DNA of 39,639 bases from Kosmotogales bacterium. GTDB lineage: Bacteria > Thermotogota > Thermotogae > Petrotogales > Kosmotogaceae. The notes under the pieces were generated by a model. The model was not told the origin of the DNA, did no database searches, and worked only from the letters and a program-made list of their open reading frames with translations. The stretch is taken from the NCBI GenBank assembly GCA_030156385.1, contig JASGMR010000009.1:1-39639 (forward strand), written 5' to 3'. This document shows, in pieces, positions 18,357 through 26,728 of the stretch (position 1 is its first letter; the number at the start of each line of letters is the position of its first letter). Both the position numbers and the translations under genes were made by a program.

Positions 18357-20298
18357 GTATAAAATTGGAGTAATAATATTTTATGTAATATTAGCAGTAT
18401 TTTTAATAATTGGTTTAAGAGGGTTGTATTCGACAAACATGTCCGAAACTGTATCATATACAACTTTTATGAATCAGATTAACGATATAGCTCAAATATC
18501 TATAAACGAAAGCGGAAAAATTGTTTACACTTTGACAAAGGATACCAGGAGAGTTCAGGAAACAGTTGTAACAACACAGGTAATGAACAGTGATAATTTT
18601 CAGAAAATTATAGATGATCTCGTAGCAAAGGGTGTAGATGTTCAGTTTGAAAACGGTAGTGGATCTGTTTTTTGGTTGAATATTTTAGGAACAATAATAC
18701 CGTTAGTTATAATAATTTTTATTTGGTTTTATGTAATGCGTTCGTTTTCTGGGAGAAATAATCAGGCATTTACCTTTTCAAAAAGTCCGGCTAAAAAATA
18801 TGTTCAATCTTCAAAAAGGATTACATTTAAAGATGTGGCTGGAGTTGAAGAGGCGGTTCAGGAATTGGAAGATGTGGTTAATTTTCTAAAGAATCCCGAA
18901 ATTTTTTCTCAGACCGGAGCGAGGATGCCCAAGGGTATTTTGCTTGTCGGCCCTCCGGGAACAGGTAAAACTTTATTGGCTAAAGCTTCTGCAGGCGAAG
19001 CGAATGTACCTTTTTTCTATATTAGTGGATCCGATTTTGTTGAATTGTTTGTCGGAGTTGGAGCGGCGAGGGTCAGAGATCTTTTTAATCAGGCCAAAAC
19101 CAATGCCCCGGCTATCGTTTTTATAGATGAAATTGATGCCGTAGGTAGGCACAGAGGTGCAGGATTAGGTGGAGGACACGACGAAAGAGAGCAAACCCTT
19201 AACCAGATATTGGTCGAAATGGATGGTTTTGGGGAAAAAGCGAATGTTATAGTCATGGCTGCTACGAACAGACCGGATATTCTTGATAGGGCTTTGCTCA
19301 GGCCCGGAAGATTTGATAAAAAAATAATGGTTGATGGTCCTGATGTAAGAGGAAGATCGGCAATATTAAAAATTCATATGAGAAAGAAGCCTATTGATCC
19401 GGATGTAGATGTGAATCTTTTAGCGAGAAGAACCCCTGGATTCGTTGGTGCCGACCTTGAAAATTTGATAAACGAAGCTGCGCTTTTAGCTGCAAGAAAA
19501 AAGAAAAAACTCATAGGAATGGTTGACTTACAGGAAGCCATTGATAGAGTTATTGCGGGACCAGCGAGAAAGTCAAGGGTAGTGAATCCTAAGGAAAGAG
19601 AGATAATTGCTTATCATGAACTGGGCCATGCGATTGTGGGTATAGCTTTACCTCATGCAAATACTGTTCATAAAGTGACCATAATTCCTCATGGTACTGC
19701 TGCACTGGGGTATACTGAAAGTCTCCCTCTTGAGGACAGATTTCTTATGTCTAAAGATGAATTATATGAAAATATAACTGCTATTCTTGCTGGTAGGGCG
19801 GCCGAAGAGATAATTTTTAATGAGATTACAACAGGTGCAGCCAACGATTTACAAAAGGCCAGTGGTTTAGCGAAGAAGATGGTTACTGAATTTGGTATGA
19901 GTGATAAACTGGGGCCAATTTTCTGGGGAAAAGAAGAAGGAGATGTTTTCCTGGGAAAAGAATTGACAAAAATGAGCCATTTCAGCGAAGAAATAGCGAG
20001 CCAAATAGATGCAGAGATTAAAAAGATCATTTTTGAAACTTATGAAAAATGTAAGAACATAATCATTAAATTCAAAGATAAAATGCACGAGGCAGCGAAA
20101 GTTTTGCTTGAAAAAGAAGTTTTAAGTGGTGAAGAATTAGCTGAAATAGTAGATATGAAGGAAAAAGGAAATTATTACAGAGAAACTGAATATGAGAGAG
20201 AAGTTGATAAAGAAGTTAAGGAAAGAGATAAAGAAAATGTGAAAAAGCAGGAAGAAATGTCCGAAAAAAGTGATGAAAATAAAGGAGACGTTATTTGA
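18346..20298 (+). CDS. ftsH: ATP-dependent zinc metalloprotease FtsH
   Basis: 650 residues from TTG 18346, 5 nt after AAAGGAGGAG. An earlier in-frame TTG (18328) lies upstream of that site and is not credible. The order is membrane segment 1 (about 5-25), an extracytoplasmic domain of about 80 residues, membrane segment 2, an AAA+ domain with GPPGTGKT (202-209), FIDEIDAVG and RPGRFD, then the peptidase domain. The zinc site is HELGH (424-428) with Asp501 in AANDLQKA as third ligand. Most FtsH proteins have HEAGH; the Ala-to-Leu change leaves HExxH intact. It degrades misassembled membrane proteins and short-lived regulators. The C-terminus is highly charged. The stop overlaps the next start (TTGA). 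Confidence 0.97.
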   Translation: MNSKYKIGVIIFYVILAVFLIIGLRGLYSTNMSETVSYTTFMNQINDIAQISINESGKIVYTLTKDTRRVQETVVTTQVMNSDNFQKIIDDLVAKGVDVQFENGSGSVFWLNILGTIIPLVIIIFIWFYVMRSFSGRNNQAFTFSKSPAKKYVQSSKRITFKDVAGVEEAVQELEDVVNFLKNPEIFSQTGARMPKGILLVGPPGTGKTLLAKASAGEANVPFFYISGSDFVELFVGVGAARVRDLFNQAKTNAPAIVFIDEIDAVGRHRGAGLGGGHDEREQTLNQILVEMDGFGEKANVIVMAATNRPDILDRALLRPGRFDKKIMVDGPDVRGRSAILKIHMRKKPIDPDVDVNLLARRTPGFVGADLENLINEAALLAARKKKKLIGMVDLQEAIDRVIAGPARKSRVVNPKEREIIAYHELGHAIVGIALPHANTVHKVTIIPHGTAALGYTESLPLEDRFLMSKDELYENITAILAGRAAEEIIFNEITTGAANDLQKASGLAKKMVTEFGMSDKLGPIFWGKEEGDVFLGKELTKMSHFSEEIASQIDAEIKKIIFETYEKCKNIIIKFKDKMHEAAKVLLEKEVLSGEELAEIVDMKEKGNYYRETEYEREVDKEVKERDKENVKKQEEMSEKSDENKGDVI

Positions 20299-21740
20299 GA
20301 AGACCAAGAAATGTAGATTCTTGGTATGAATATGAAAAGGTAAAGAGTTTCAGTGATTCTGAAGTTTTTTTGAAGAATATAGATATATCGGGTCAGATTA
20401 AAGTCGCATTAATATATCCAAATGATTATAAAGTTGCCAGTTCAAGTTTATCTTTTCATAAGGTCTTTGAAAAATTGAATGAATCGAAAAAAATATCGTG
20501 TGAAAGATTTTTTTTTGATAAAAAATTTAAAAAAAACTATTCTATCGATTCACTTACACCTTTGGATCAATTCAATATTTGGTCGTTCAGTGTGAATTTC
20601 GAACTGGATTTGCTCAATGTAATTTCTCTTTTAAAAACGTATAAGATACCGTTGGGAAAAAGAAATAGAAAGAGTTATCATCCATTGATTTTGTTTGGCG
20701 GTGCTTTAACTTATTTCAGTAATTCAATTACAGATCAAATAGCAGATTTTGTTTATCATGGTGATTTGAGTGATGAGTTTGTAAAAATAATTGAAGATCT
20801 TAATAAAAAAAGGTCAAAGGATGAATTAATTGTAGATTTAAAAGATTTTTTCAGGTCAAAGGGAATTAATTATAGTTGTTCATTGTCCAGTTCAGTTTAT
20901 TTGACTGACAAAACTATATTTAATAACAGGTTTTTAATTGAGATAAGCAGAGGATGTGTCAGGAAATGTAAGTTCTGTACCGTTGGATTCAATTTCGGAA
21001 AATTTCGATTTATAAGACCCGAATTGATAATTGATAAGATGAATTCCGTGAAGGAGTACACCAGAAAAATTGGATTGATCTCGGCTACGGTGACAGATTA
21101 TCCTTATTTAGACAGAATAATTGATTATGCGCTTGACAATGACTTTGATCTTTCATTTTCATCCTTGAGACTGGATTCGTTAACGAAAAATATTCTTAAA
21201 ATTTTGAAGAAAAGTGATCAAAATCAATTTACGATCGCTCCAGAGGGAGGATCACAGAAAATCAGGAATATTTATAGTAAGGGTATTTCCCATGAACAGA
21301 TATTGAGGGCTCTTAATATGGGCAGGGAGCTGAATTTTGATTCAATAAAATTATATTTTATTTACGGAAGTCCGGAAGAAGAAAAAACGGATCTTGATGG
21401 AATAGTAGATATAGGTAATATTTGTTTGAATTTAGGTTACAAAAAAGTTATACTCAGTATAAATCCCTTGATTCCAAAACCAGATACTCCCTTTGAAAAT
21501 TATGAGATGGAAGATGTAAAAGCTTTAAGGAATAAAGAGAGATATTTGAAAAATGAATTGAAAAGAATAGGTGTTAAGGCAAGTTTTGAAAGTATAAAAA
21601 GTTCAATAATACAATATATATTGACCTCTATGAAAGATAAACAGGCAGAAAAGTTTTTAGAAACGGCTGAAAATGTTGAGAATATATCAGGTAATTTATT
21701 AGAAATATTTAAAAATAATTCTGAGAAAGGAGCGGGTTAA
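20295..21740 (+). CDS. Radical SAM protein with B12-binding-like N-terminal domain
   Basis: 481 residues from TTG 20295, 7 nt after AAAGGAG. The N-terminal ~190 residues (IKVALIYPNDYKVASSSLSFH, then LFGGALTY) resemble a cobalamin-binding-like domain, but the DxHxxG cobalamin ligand motif is not seen. The radical SAM core has Cys221-x3-Cys225-x2-Cys228 (RGCVRKCKFC) for a 4Fe-4S cluster. IAPEGGSQKIRNIYSKGI and NPLIPKPDTPFE are typical of the uncharacterised family of such fusions. The reaction and substrate are unknown. It sits between ftsH and a two-component system, overlapping ftsH by 4 nt. Confidence 0.82.
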   Translation: MRRPRNVDSWYEYEKVKSFSDSEVFLKNIDISGQIKVALIYPNDYKVASSSLSFHKVFEKLNESKKISCERFFFDKKFKKNYSIDSLTPLDQFNIWSFSVNFELDLLNVISLLKTYKIPLGKRNRKSYHPLILFGGALTYFSNSITDQIADFVYHGDLSDEFVKIIEDLNKKRSKDELIVDLKDFFRSKGINYSCSLSSSVYLTDKTIFNNRFLIEISRGCVRKCKFCTVGFNFGKFRFIRPELIIDKMNSVKEYTRKIGLISATVTDYPYLDRIIDYALDNDFDLSFSSLRLDSLTKNILKILKKSDQNQFTIAPEGGSQKIRNIYSKGISHEQILRALNMGRELNFDSIKLYFIYGSPEEEKTDLDGIVDIGNICLNLGYKKVILSINPLIPKPDTPFENYEMEDVKALRNKERYLKNELKRIGVKASFESIKSSIIQYILTSMKDKQAEKFLETAENVENISGNLLEIFKNNSEKGAG

Positions 21741-21741
21741 A

Positions 21742-22461
21742 ATGGCAAAAAAAACAATATTAGTTGTAGATGATGAACCATCCATAGTTGAATTACTTAC
21801 CTTTAATTTAAAAAAAGAAGGTTACGAAGTTTTAAAAGCGTACGACTCGGAAGAAACCCTAAAAATAATCGAAGATAATGATGTAAATATGTTTATTGTT
21901 GACATTATGCTTCCAGGTATGGATGGATTTGAGTTGGTAAGAAATCTAAGAGCATCGGAAAAATTCAGACAGACTCCTGTCATTTTCTTGAGTGCGAAAA
22001 GTGAAGAGTTTGACAAGGTGTTAGGTCTTGAATTAGGAGCAGATGACTATATAACAAAACCTTTTAGTGTAAGAGAAGTTTTGGCCAGAATAAGAGCTGT
22101 TTTTAGAAGAATACAACAGAGTGTTCAGACAAAAGAAGAAAGACCGAAGAAGATATCTGCTAGAGATTTAGAAATTGATACGGAAAAATATGAAGTTAAA
22201 GTAAGAAATAAAATGGTGAGCTTGACGCCTCTGGAATTTGAACTTTTAAGATTTTTAGCTGAAAATGAAGGAAAAGTTTTCAGCAGGGATGTATTGCTGG
22301 ATAAGTTATGGGGATATGACTATTATGGGGACACCAGAACGGTCGATGTGCATATCAGAAGGCTTAGAACGAAGATAGAAGAAGATGCTTCAAATCCCAA
22401 ATATATTGTAACTGTAAGGGGAAAGGGATATAAATTCAGAGATCCTGGAAAGGAAGATTAA
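21742..22461 (+). CDS. OmpR/PhoB-family response regulator
   Basis: 239 residues. The receiver domain (1 to about 122) has the acidic pair Asp10-Asp11, the phosphoacceptor Asp54 in FIVDIMLPGMDG, and the conserved lysine in DDYITKPFS. A winged-helix DNA-binding domain (about 140-237) shows LTPLEFELLRFLAENEGKVFSR and TVDVHIRRLRTKI. It belongs to the PhoB/WalR type. It follows the radical SAM gene by 1 nt, and its stop overlaps the putative AUC start of the histidine kinase (TAATC), so the pair should work together. Targets cannot be inferred from this window. Confidence 0.95.
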   Translation: MAKKTILVVDDEPSIVELLTFNLKKEGYEVLKAYDSEETLKIIEDNDVNMFIVDIMLPGMDGFELVRNLRASEKFRQTPVIFLSAKSEEFDKVLGLELGADDYITKPFSVREVLARIRAVFRRIQQSVQTKEERPKKISARDLEIDTEKYEVKVRNKMVSLTPLEFELLRFLAENEGKVFSRDVLLDKLWGYDYYGDTRTVDVHIRRLRTKIEEDASNPKYIVTVRGKGYKFRDPGKED

Positions 22462-23708
22462 TCATAATAATTGTTCTAATAATACTAGCGGCGATAGTTG
22501 TGCTGCTAGTTTTTCTTTATCTGAAAGACATCAATATTTTGAGAAGAAAAAAAGCAATATTAAAAAGGCTTTCTTTGCTTGTTGAAGATGAAGATGGAAA
22601 TATTGAAGATATTATTTTATATAAAAAAATAAGAGATAAAATAAAGAGCTGGGAGATAAAATACGAGGAATCAAATTCCATTCTCAAAAGGATTTATTCT
22701 TTTTTAAACATGTTAGATGAAGGCGTGATAATAACTGATAAAAGCACATGTATTGAATATCATAACAAAAAAATATTTGATATTTCTTCTAAAACAACTT
22801 TAAAAGGAAGAAAAATATCGGAAGTAATAGATAATTATTACATTGATGACTTGCTGGAAGAGGTCATAAAAACCAATAAATCAAAAGAAAGTGAAATATC
22901 GATATATTATCCCAATAAAAAAATATTTCATTGTGAAATTTCTTCTTTGAATTTAAGTGAAAGTTTGCAAAAGTATATAATTTATTTGAAGGATATTACC
23001 AATGAAAAGGATAATGAATTCTATAGAAGAAATTTTATTTCGAATGTATCACATGAATTGAAAACTCCACTGACTTCCATTCATGGATATGCAGAAACAC
23101 TTATTAACAGTGATCTAGAAGATAAAGACGTTATAAAATCATTTTTAGATATAATTGAGAATGAGTCTGCAAGGATGTCGAGATTGATAAATGACCTCTT
23201 GGATCTTGAGAAGTTAGAAAATGGCGAAGGAAATTTTAACGAAGATATTCAAATTGATGAAGTGGTTGCTTATGTTGAAAAGATATTGGGTCCTCTGGCC
23301 GAAGAATTAAATGTTCAGATGACAGAGGAAGGTATAAATGGTATAGAAATTAAAAGTGATTTTGATCGTATGGTTCAGTTGCTGATAATTCTAGTTGATA
23401 ACGCTATAAAATATACTTCATTAAAAGAAAATGGAGAGAAAACAATAAAAATAATTAAAAGCTATGAGGAAAATAAAGCACTTATAAAGGTTGAAGATAC
23501 GGGTATAGGTATACCCGATAAATCAAAAAAATTAATTTTTGAAAGGTTTTACAGAGTTGATAAGGCCAGATCAAGGAAAATGGGCGGAACGGGTTTAGGG
23601 TTGGCAATTGCTAAAAATATTGTACAAATAATGAATGGGGAAATCACCTTTCATAGTGAGTATGGTAAAGGTACCACGTTTGAAATAAAAATCCCGTTAA
23701 AGAGGTGA
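22461..23708 (+). CDS. Sensor histidine kinase, probably starting at AUC
   Basis: 415 residues if started at ATC 22461. Order: one hydrophobic segment (about 2-21), charged linker, PAS-like domain (about 75-180), HisKA with His198 in NVSHELKTPL, and an ATPase domain with DNAIKY, VEDTGIGIP and GGTGLGLAIAKNIV. It should autophosphorylate and serve the regulator just upstream. The first conventional start, GTG 22500, has no ribosome-binding site and cuts the membrane segment to a few residues. ATC 22461 lies 6 nt after AGGA (22451-22454) and overlaps the upstream stop as TAATC, mirroring the TAATG junction of mrp/mtnA. ATA 22464, ATA 22467 or ATT 22470 are alternatives. The kinase identity is firm; the start is inferred. 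Confidence 0.9.
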   Translation: MIIIVLIILAAIVVLLVFLYLKDINILRRKKAILKRLSLLVEDEDGNIEDIILYKKIRDKIKSWEIKYEESNSILKRIYSFLNMLDEGVIITDKSTCIEYHNKKIFDISSKTTLKGRKISEVIDNYYIDDLLEEVIKTNKSKESEISIYYPNKKIFHCEISSLNLSESLQKYIIYLKDITNEKDNEFYRRNFISNVSHELKTPLTSIHGYAETLINSDLEDKDVIKSFLDIIENESARMSRLINDLLDLEKLENGEGNFNEDIQIDEVVAYVEKILGPLAEELNVQMTEEGINGIEIKSDFDRMVQLLIILVDNAIKYTSLKENGEKTIKIIKSYEENKALIKVEDTGIGIPDKSKKLIFERFYRVDKARSRKMGGTGLGLAIAKNIVQIMNGEITFHSEYGKGTTFEIKIPLKR

Positions 23709-23712
23709 GAAA

Positions 23713-25008
23713 ATGAGAATAGTGGATATTATTTCAAAAAAAAGAGATGGATTGAAAAATAGTTACGAAGAGATATATGATCTGATAAATGGATATCTGG
23801 ATGGAAGTGTTCCGGATTACCAGGTCTCAGCATGGTTAATGGCTGTATATTTTAATCATCTTTCGTCAGAAGAGAGGGTTGATTTGACTGAAATAATGTT
23901 GAATTCCGGCGAAAAAGTAGATTTATCGGAAATAGAAGGAATAAAAATTGACAAGCATTCAACAGGAGGAGTGGGAGATAAACTATCTTTGATAATTTTG
24001 CCTGTAGTTGCGTGTGCGGGTATAAAAGCCGCTAAATTATCCGGTAGAGGATTGGGCCATACCGGGGGAACTATAGATAAATTAGAATCTATTCCGGGTT
24101 TCAAAACATCCTTATCAAAAGAAAATTTTATAAATCTGGTTAAAAAAAATGGTTTGGCCATTGCTGGTCAAACAGCTTCAGTTGCTCCCGCAGACAAAAA
24201 AATTTATTCATTAAGGGATGTTACCGCAACAGTTGATGAAATATCTCTGATAGCAGCGAGTATAATGAGCAAAAAACTGGCTATAGATACCCAGGGAATT
24301 GTTCTGGATGTTAAAGTTGGCAGTGGGGCATTTATGAAAAATAAAGAGGACGCTGAAGAGTTAGCACTTTCAATGATAGATATTGGAAGAAAACACGGAA
24401 GAAAGATGAGTGCTGTTGTCAGTAATATGAATCAACCTCTTGGACAGATGGTTGGAAATTCACTTGAAGTAATAGAAGCTATAGATACGTTGAAGGGGGT
24501 TGGCCCTACGGATGTAACCGAACTGGCAGAGGTGATTTCGAGCAGAATGTTATATTTAGGGGGATTTTCCGCCAGGCAGTCTGAGAAAGAAGTTTATGAA
24601 ATAATTTCCAGCGGAGCGGCTCTTAATAAATTTAAAATTTTTGTCGAATCACAGGGTGGAGACCCGGATATTGTTGAGTATCCATATGATAAATTACCTG
24701 TTGCAAAGAAGATTATTGAAATAAAAAGTAAACATAGTGGTTATGTAAAAAAAATAGATACTGAAAAAATAGGCTTAGCTTCGATGCTTTTAGGTGCCGG
24801 AAGGGCAAAAAAAGAAGATATAATAGATCCTTCTGTTGGTTTAAAAGTTTTGAAAAAAATCGGAGATAGAGTAAATTTGGATGAAACGCTGGTAAAGTTG
24901 TACATTAATAAAAAAGATTATGATGAGGCAGAAAAATTGATTCATCAAGCGTATGAAATAACGAATGATAAAACTGAAAAGGAGAAAAGTGTTATAAAAA
25001 TATACTGA
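23713..25008 (+). CDS. pdp: Pyrimidine-nucleoside/thymidine phosphorylase
   Basis: 431 residues, normal length. It splits uridine, thymidine or deoxyuridine with phosphate into base and (deoxy)ribose 1-phosphate. The family signature SGRGLGHTGGTIDKLESIPG is complete. KHSTGGVGDKLSL binds phosphate, and VKVGSGAFMK follows. ATG 23713 has AAAGAGGTGA before it. Together with upp at 9093 it forms a uracil salvage route. Whether it is specific for thymidine or accepts all pyrimidine nucleosides cannot be decided by eye; lineage practice favours the broad type. The stop overlaps the next start (TGATG). Confidence 0.95.
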   Translation: MRIVDIISKKRDGLKNSYEEIYDLINGYLDGSVPDYQVSAWLMAVYFNHLSSEERVDLTEIMLNSGEKVDLSEIEGIKIDKHSTGGVGDKLSLIILPVVACAGIKAAKLSGRGLGHTGGTIDKLESIPGFKTSLSKENFINLVKKNGLAIAGQTASVAPADKKIYSLRDVTATVDEISLIAASIMSKKLAIDTQGIVLDVKVGSGAFMKNKEDAEELALSMIDIGRKHGRKMSAVVSNMNQPLGQMVGNSLEVIEAIDTLKGVGPTDVTELAEVISSRMLYLGGFSARQSEKEVYEIISSGAALNKFKIFVESQGGDPDIVEYPYDKLPVAKKIIEIKSKHSGYVKKIDTEKIGLASMLLGAGRAKKEDIIDPSVGLKVLKKIGDRVNLDETLVKLYINKKDYDEAEKLIHQAYEITNDKTEKEKSVIKIY

Positions 25009-26708
25009 TGAAAAAAATAATATTGATAATTTTTATTGCGGTTACTATTATTGTGGGTTTTTCGAAAAATGTTCTTATTTTGAAAGATAAAGATATCGAG
25101 AGCAAATTGAACGGGTGTTTGGAAAGCGGAGAAAAGGAATTTATTTCTCTGGATATATTAAAAGAACTTTTACCTGAAATGACTGTTTTTGATTCTGCAA
25201 AATTGAAGGAAATTCTTCTCATTCTTCCAACTAATATTATTGTGAATATAGACTATGATTCTGGTATGGTTGAAATAGAAGGTGGAAAATCCTTTAGAAA
25301 TGGAGCGATTGAATTTGGCGGAACAGTTTATTTGAATTTAAAGGATGTTTTTGCTCCATTAATAAATTTGAAATATATCACGAATGTCAGCTCGGTGATT
25401 TTTTATGATGAACCTGTTAAAATAACCAGCATTAAAAAAACTAACAATGAAATATCGATAAAAACAGATGGACCGTATATCGATAATTTTATGAGCGTTT
25501 ATGATATGATATCCGGATCCAAAACGTTAACTCTGTCTCCTTTTATTCTTTCCGATGAAATTTCAGATGAGAACTTTCTTTATCCAGGCAATGATTTTGT
25601 GAGATTCAGGCTTGATAATTCTTTTTCAGCAGTTCCTGAAGTGATGCAAAATGAAATTATTTTTGAAAACAAGTCAAAAGTTGTTCGATACAGTGAAGAA
25701 GAAAGTGAATATGGATCGGTATTAAGTTCTTTTAAAGACGAAGGATATTTATTGAGATTATGCGAGACAGTTTTCAAAGATAAAAAATTACAGATATATT
25801 CTTTTTTAATGGACCCAAAGGATTTCGAATTATCATTTGTTTTTGCTAATGATCGAATAGCATCGTATGAATCCATTGATTCAATGGCAAAAAGAATAGA
25901 TTCTATCGCATTGATAAACGGTGGGTATTATGACCCCACCACAGCTCAGCCAATTGGATTGATAATTGAAGAAGGAAGGGTTCTCAGTATGCCCTCTTTT
26001 GACAGGCCAATTCTTTTTTTAAGAGATAACGAAGAATCGATAATAACGAGAATAAACCCCGATTTAAATGTGCTCATTGGGGACAATTTATTGACGGTAA
26101 AAGGAGTGAATACTCTTTATATTGGAGAAGTTCTTCTATTTACGGACAATTTTTATAAAGACATTCCTTTTCATGAAGGTAATACATATATAGTAATTGA
26201 AGATGGAAAAGTTAAAAGTGTTGGTTACAAATGTTCGCCCGAAAAAAACGAAAGTGTTCTTTCACTTAAACCATCTGTAAAAGAGAAAATTGGTGATATA
26301 AATCCTGGGGAAAAAGCGGAGATAATAATCAATAATTTTTCGGGAGGTAATATAGATTTTGCGATAGAAGGGGGACCCTTTATAATAAATAAAGGTAAAC
26401 CGGTAACTTCTTTAGAAAGAGATTATTATAGTTCGGCACTTTTAGATACGCGGGCTCCCAGAACTCTGGTAGGGGTAAAGAAGGATGGTCTGTTAGAGTT
26501 AATAGTGGTCGATGGGTATCAAAATGAGAGTAGTGGACTAACCTTTTGGGAAATGGTAGAATTCTTTGAGGATAAAAATTTCAATTATCTGATGTGCCTT
26601 GATGGGGGGCGTTCATCGGCGATTTATTTCATGGGCGACTTAATTAGCAATCCTGGGAATGGGATACCAGTGTTACCGGTATGTATATATGTTAAGAATA
26701 AATTATAG
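25008..26708 (+). CDS. Secreted protein with C-terminal phosphodiester glycosidase (NAGPA-like) domain
   Basis: 566 residues with an N-terminal signal sequence or anchor (KKIILIIFIAVTIIVGF). Residues about 25-140 look like the stalk or copper-amine-oxidase N-terminal-like domain found on exported proteins of this phylum (SLDILKELLP, then GGTVYLNLKDVFAPL). From about 300 onwards the NAGPA/DUF2233 pattern appears: ALINGGYYDPTTAQPIGL, FAIEGGPFIINKG, APRTLVGVKK, and LMCLDGGRSSAIYF. NAGPA-domain proteins cleave sugar phosphodiesters; in bacteria they are linked to cell-envelope glycans, mostly without a proven substrate. It overlaps the phosphorylase gene by one base, so expression is tied to a cytoplasmic operon although the product is exported. 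Confidence 0.82.
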   Translation: MKKIILIIFIAVTIIVGFSKNVLILKDKDIESKLNGCLESGEKEFISLDILKELLPEMTVFDSAKLKEILLILPTNIIVNIDYDSGMVEIEGGKSFRNGAIEFGGTVYLNLKDVFAPLINLKYITNVSSVIFYDEPVKITSIKKTNNEISIKTDGPYIDNFMSVYDMISGSKTLTLSPFILSDEISDENFLYPGNDFVRFRLDNSFSAVPEVMQNEIIFENKSKVVRYSEEESEYGSVLSSFKDEGYLLRLCETVFKDKKLQIYSFLMDPKDFELSFVFANDRIASYESIDSMAKRIDSIALINGGYYDPTTAQPIGLIIEEGRVLSMPSFDRPILFLRDNEESIITRINPDLNVLIGDNLLTVKGVNTLYIGEVLLFTDNFYKDIPFHEGNTYIVIEDGKVKSVGYKCSPEKNESVLSLKPSVKEKIGDINPGEKAEIIINNFSGGNIDFAIEGGPFIINKGKPVTSLERDYYSSALLDTRAPRTLVGVKKDGLLELIVVDGYQNESSGLTFWEMVEFFEDKNFNYLMCLDGGRSSAIYFMGDLISNPGNGIPVLPVCIYVKNKL

Positions 26709-26728
26709 TTTTTTGGAGGTGAATGTAA

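Noticed and set aside
19615-19629. Damaged zinc site in FtsH (HELGH instead of HEAGH)
   Set aside because: HExxH and the third ligand Asp501 are intact, so activity should be unaffected.
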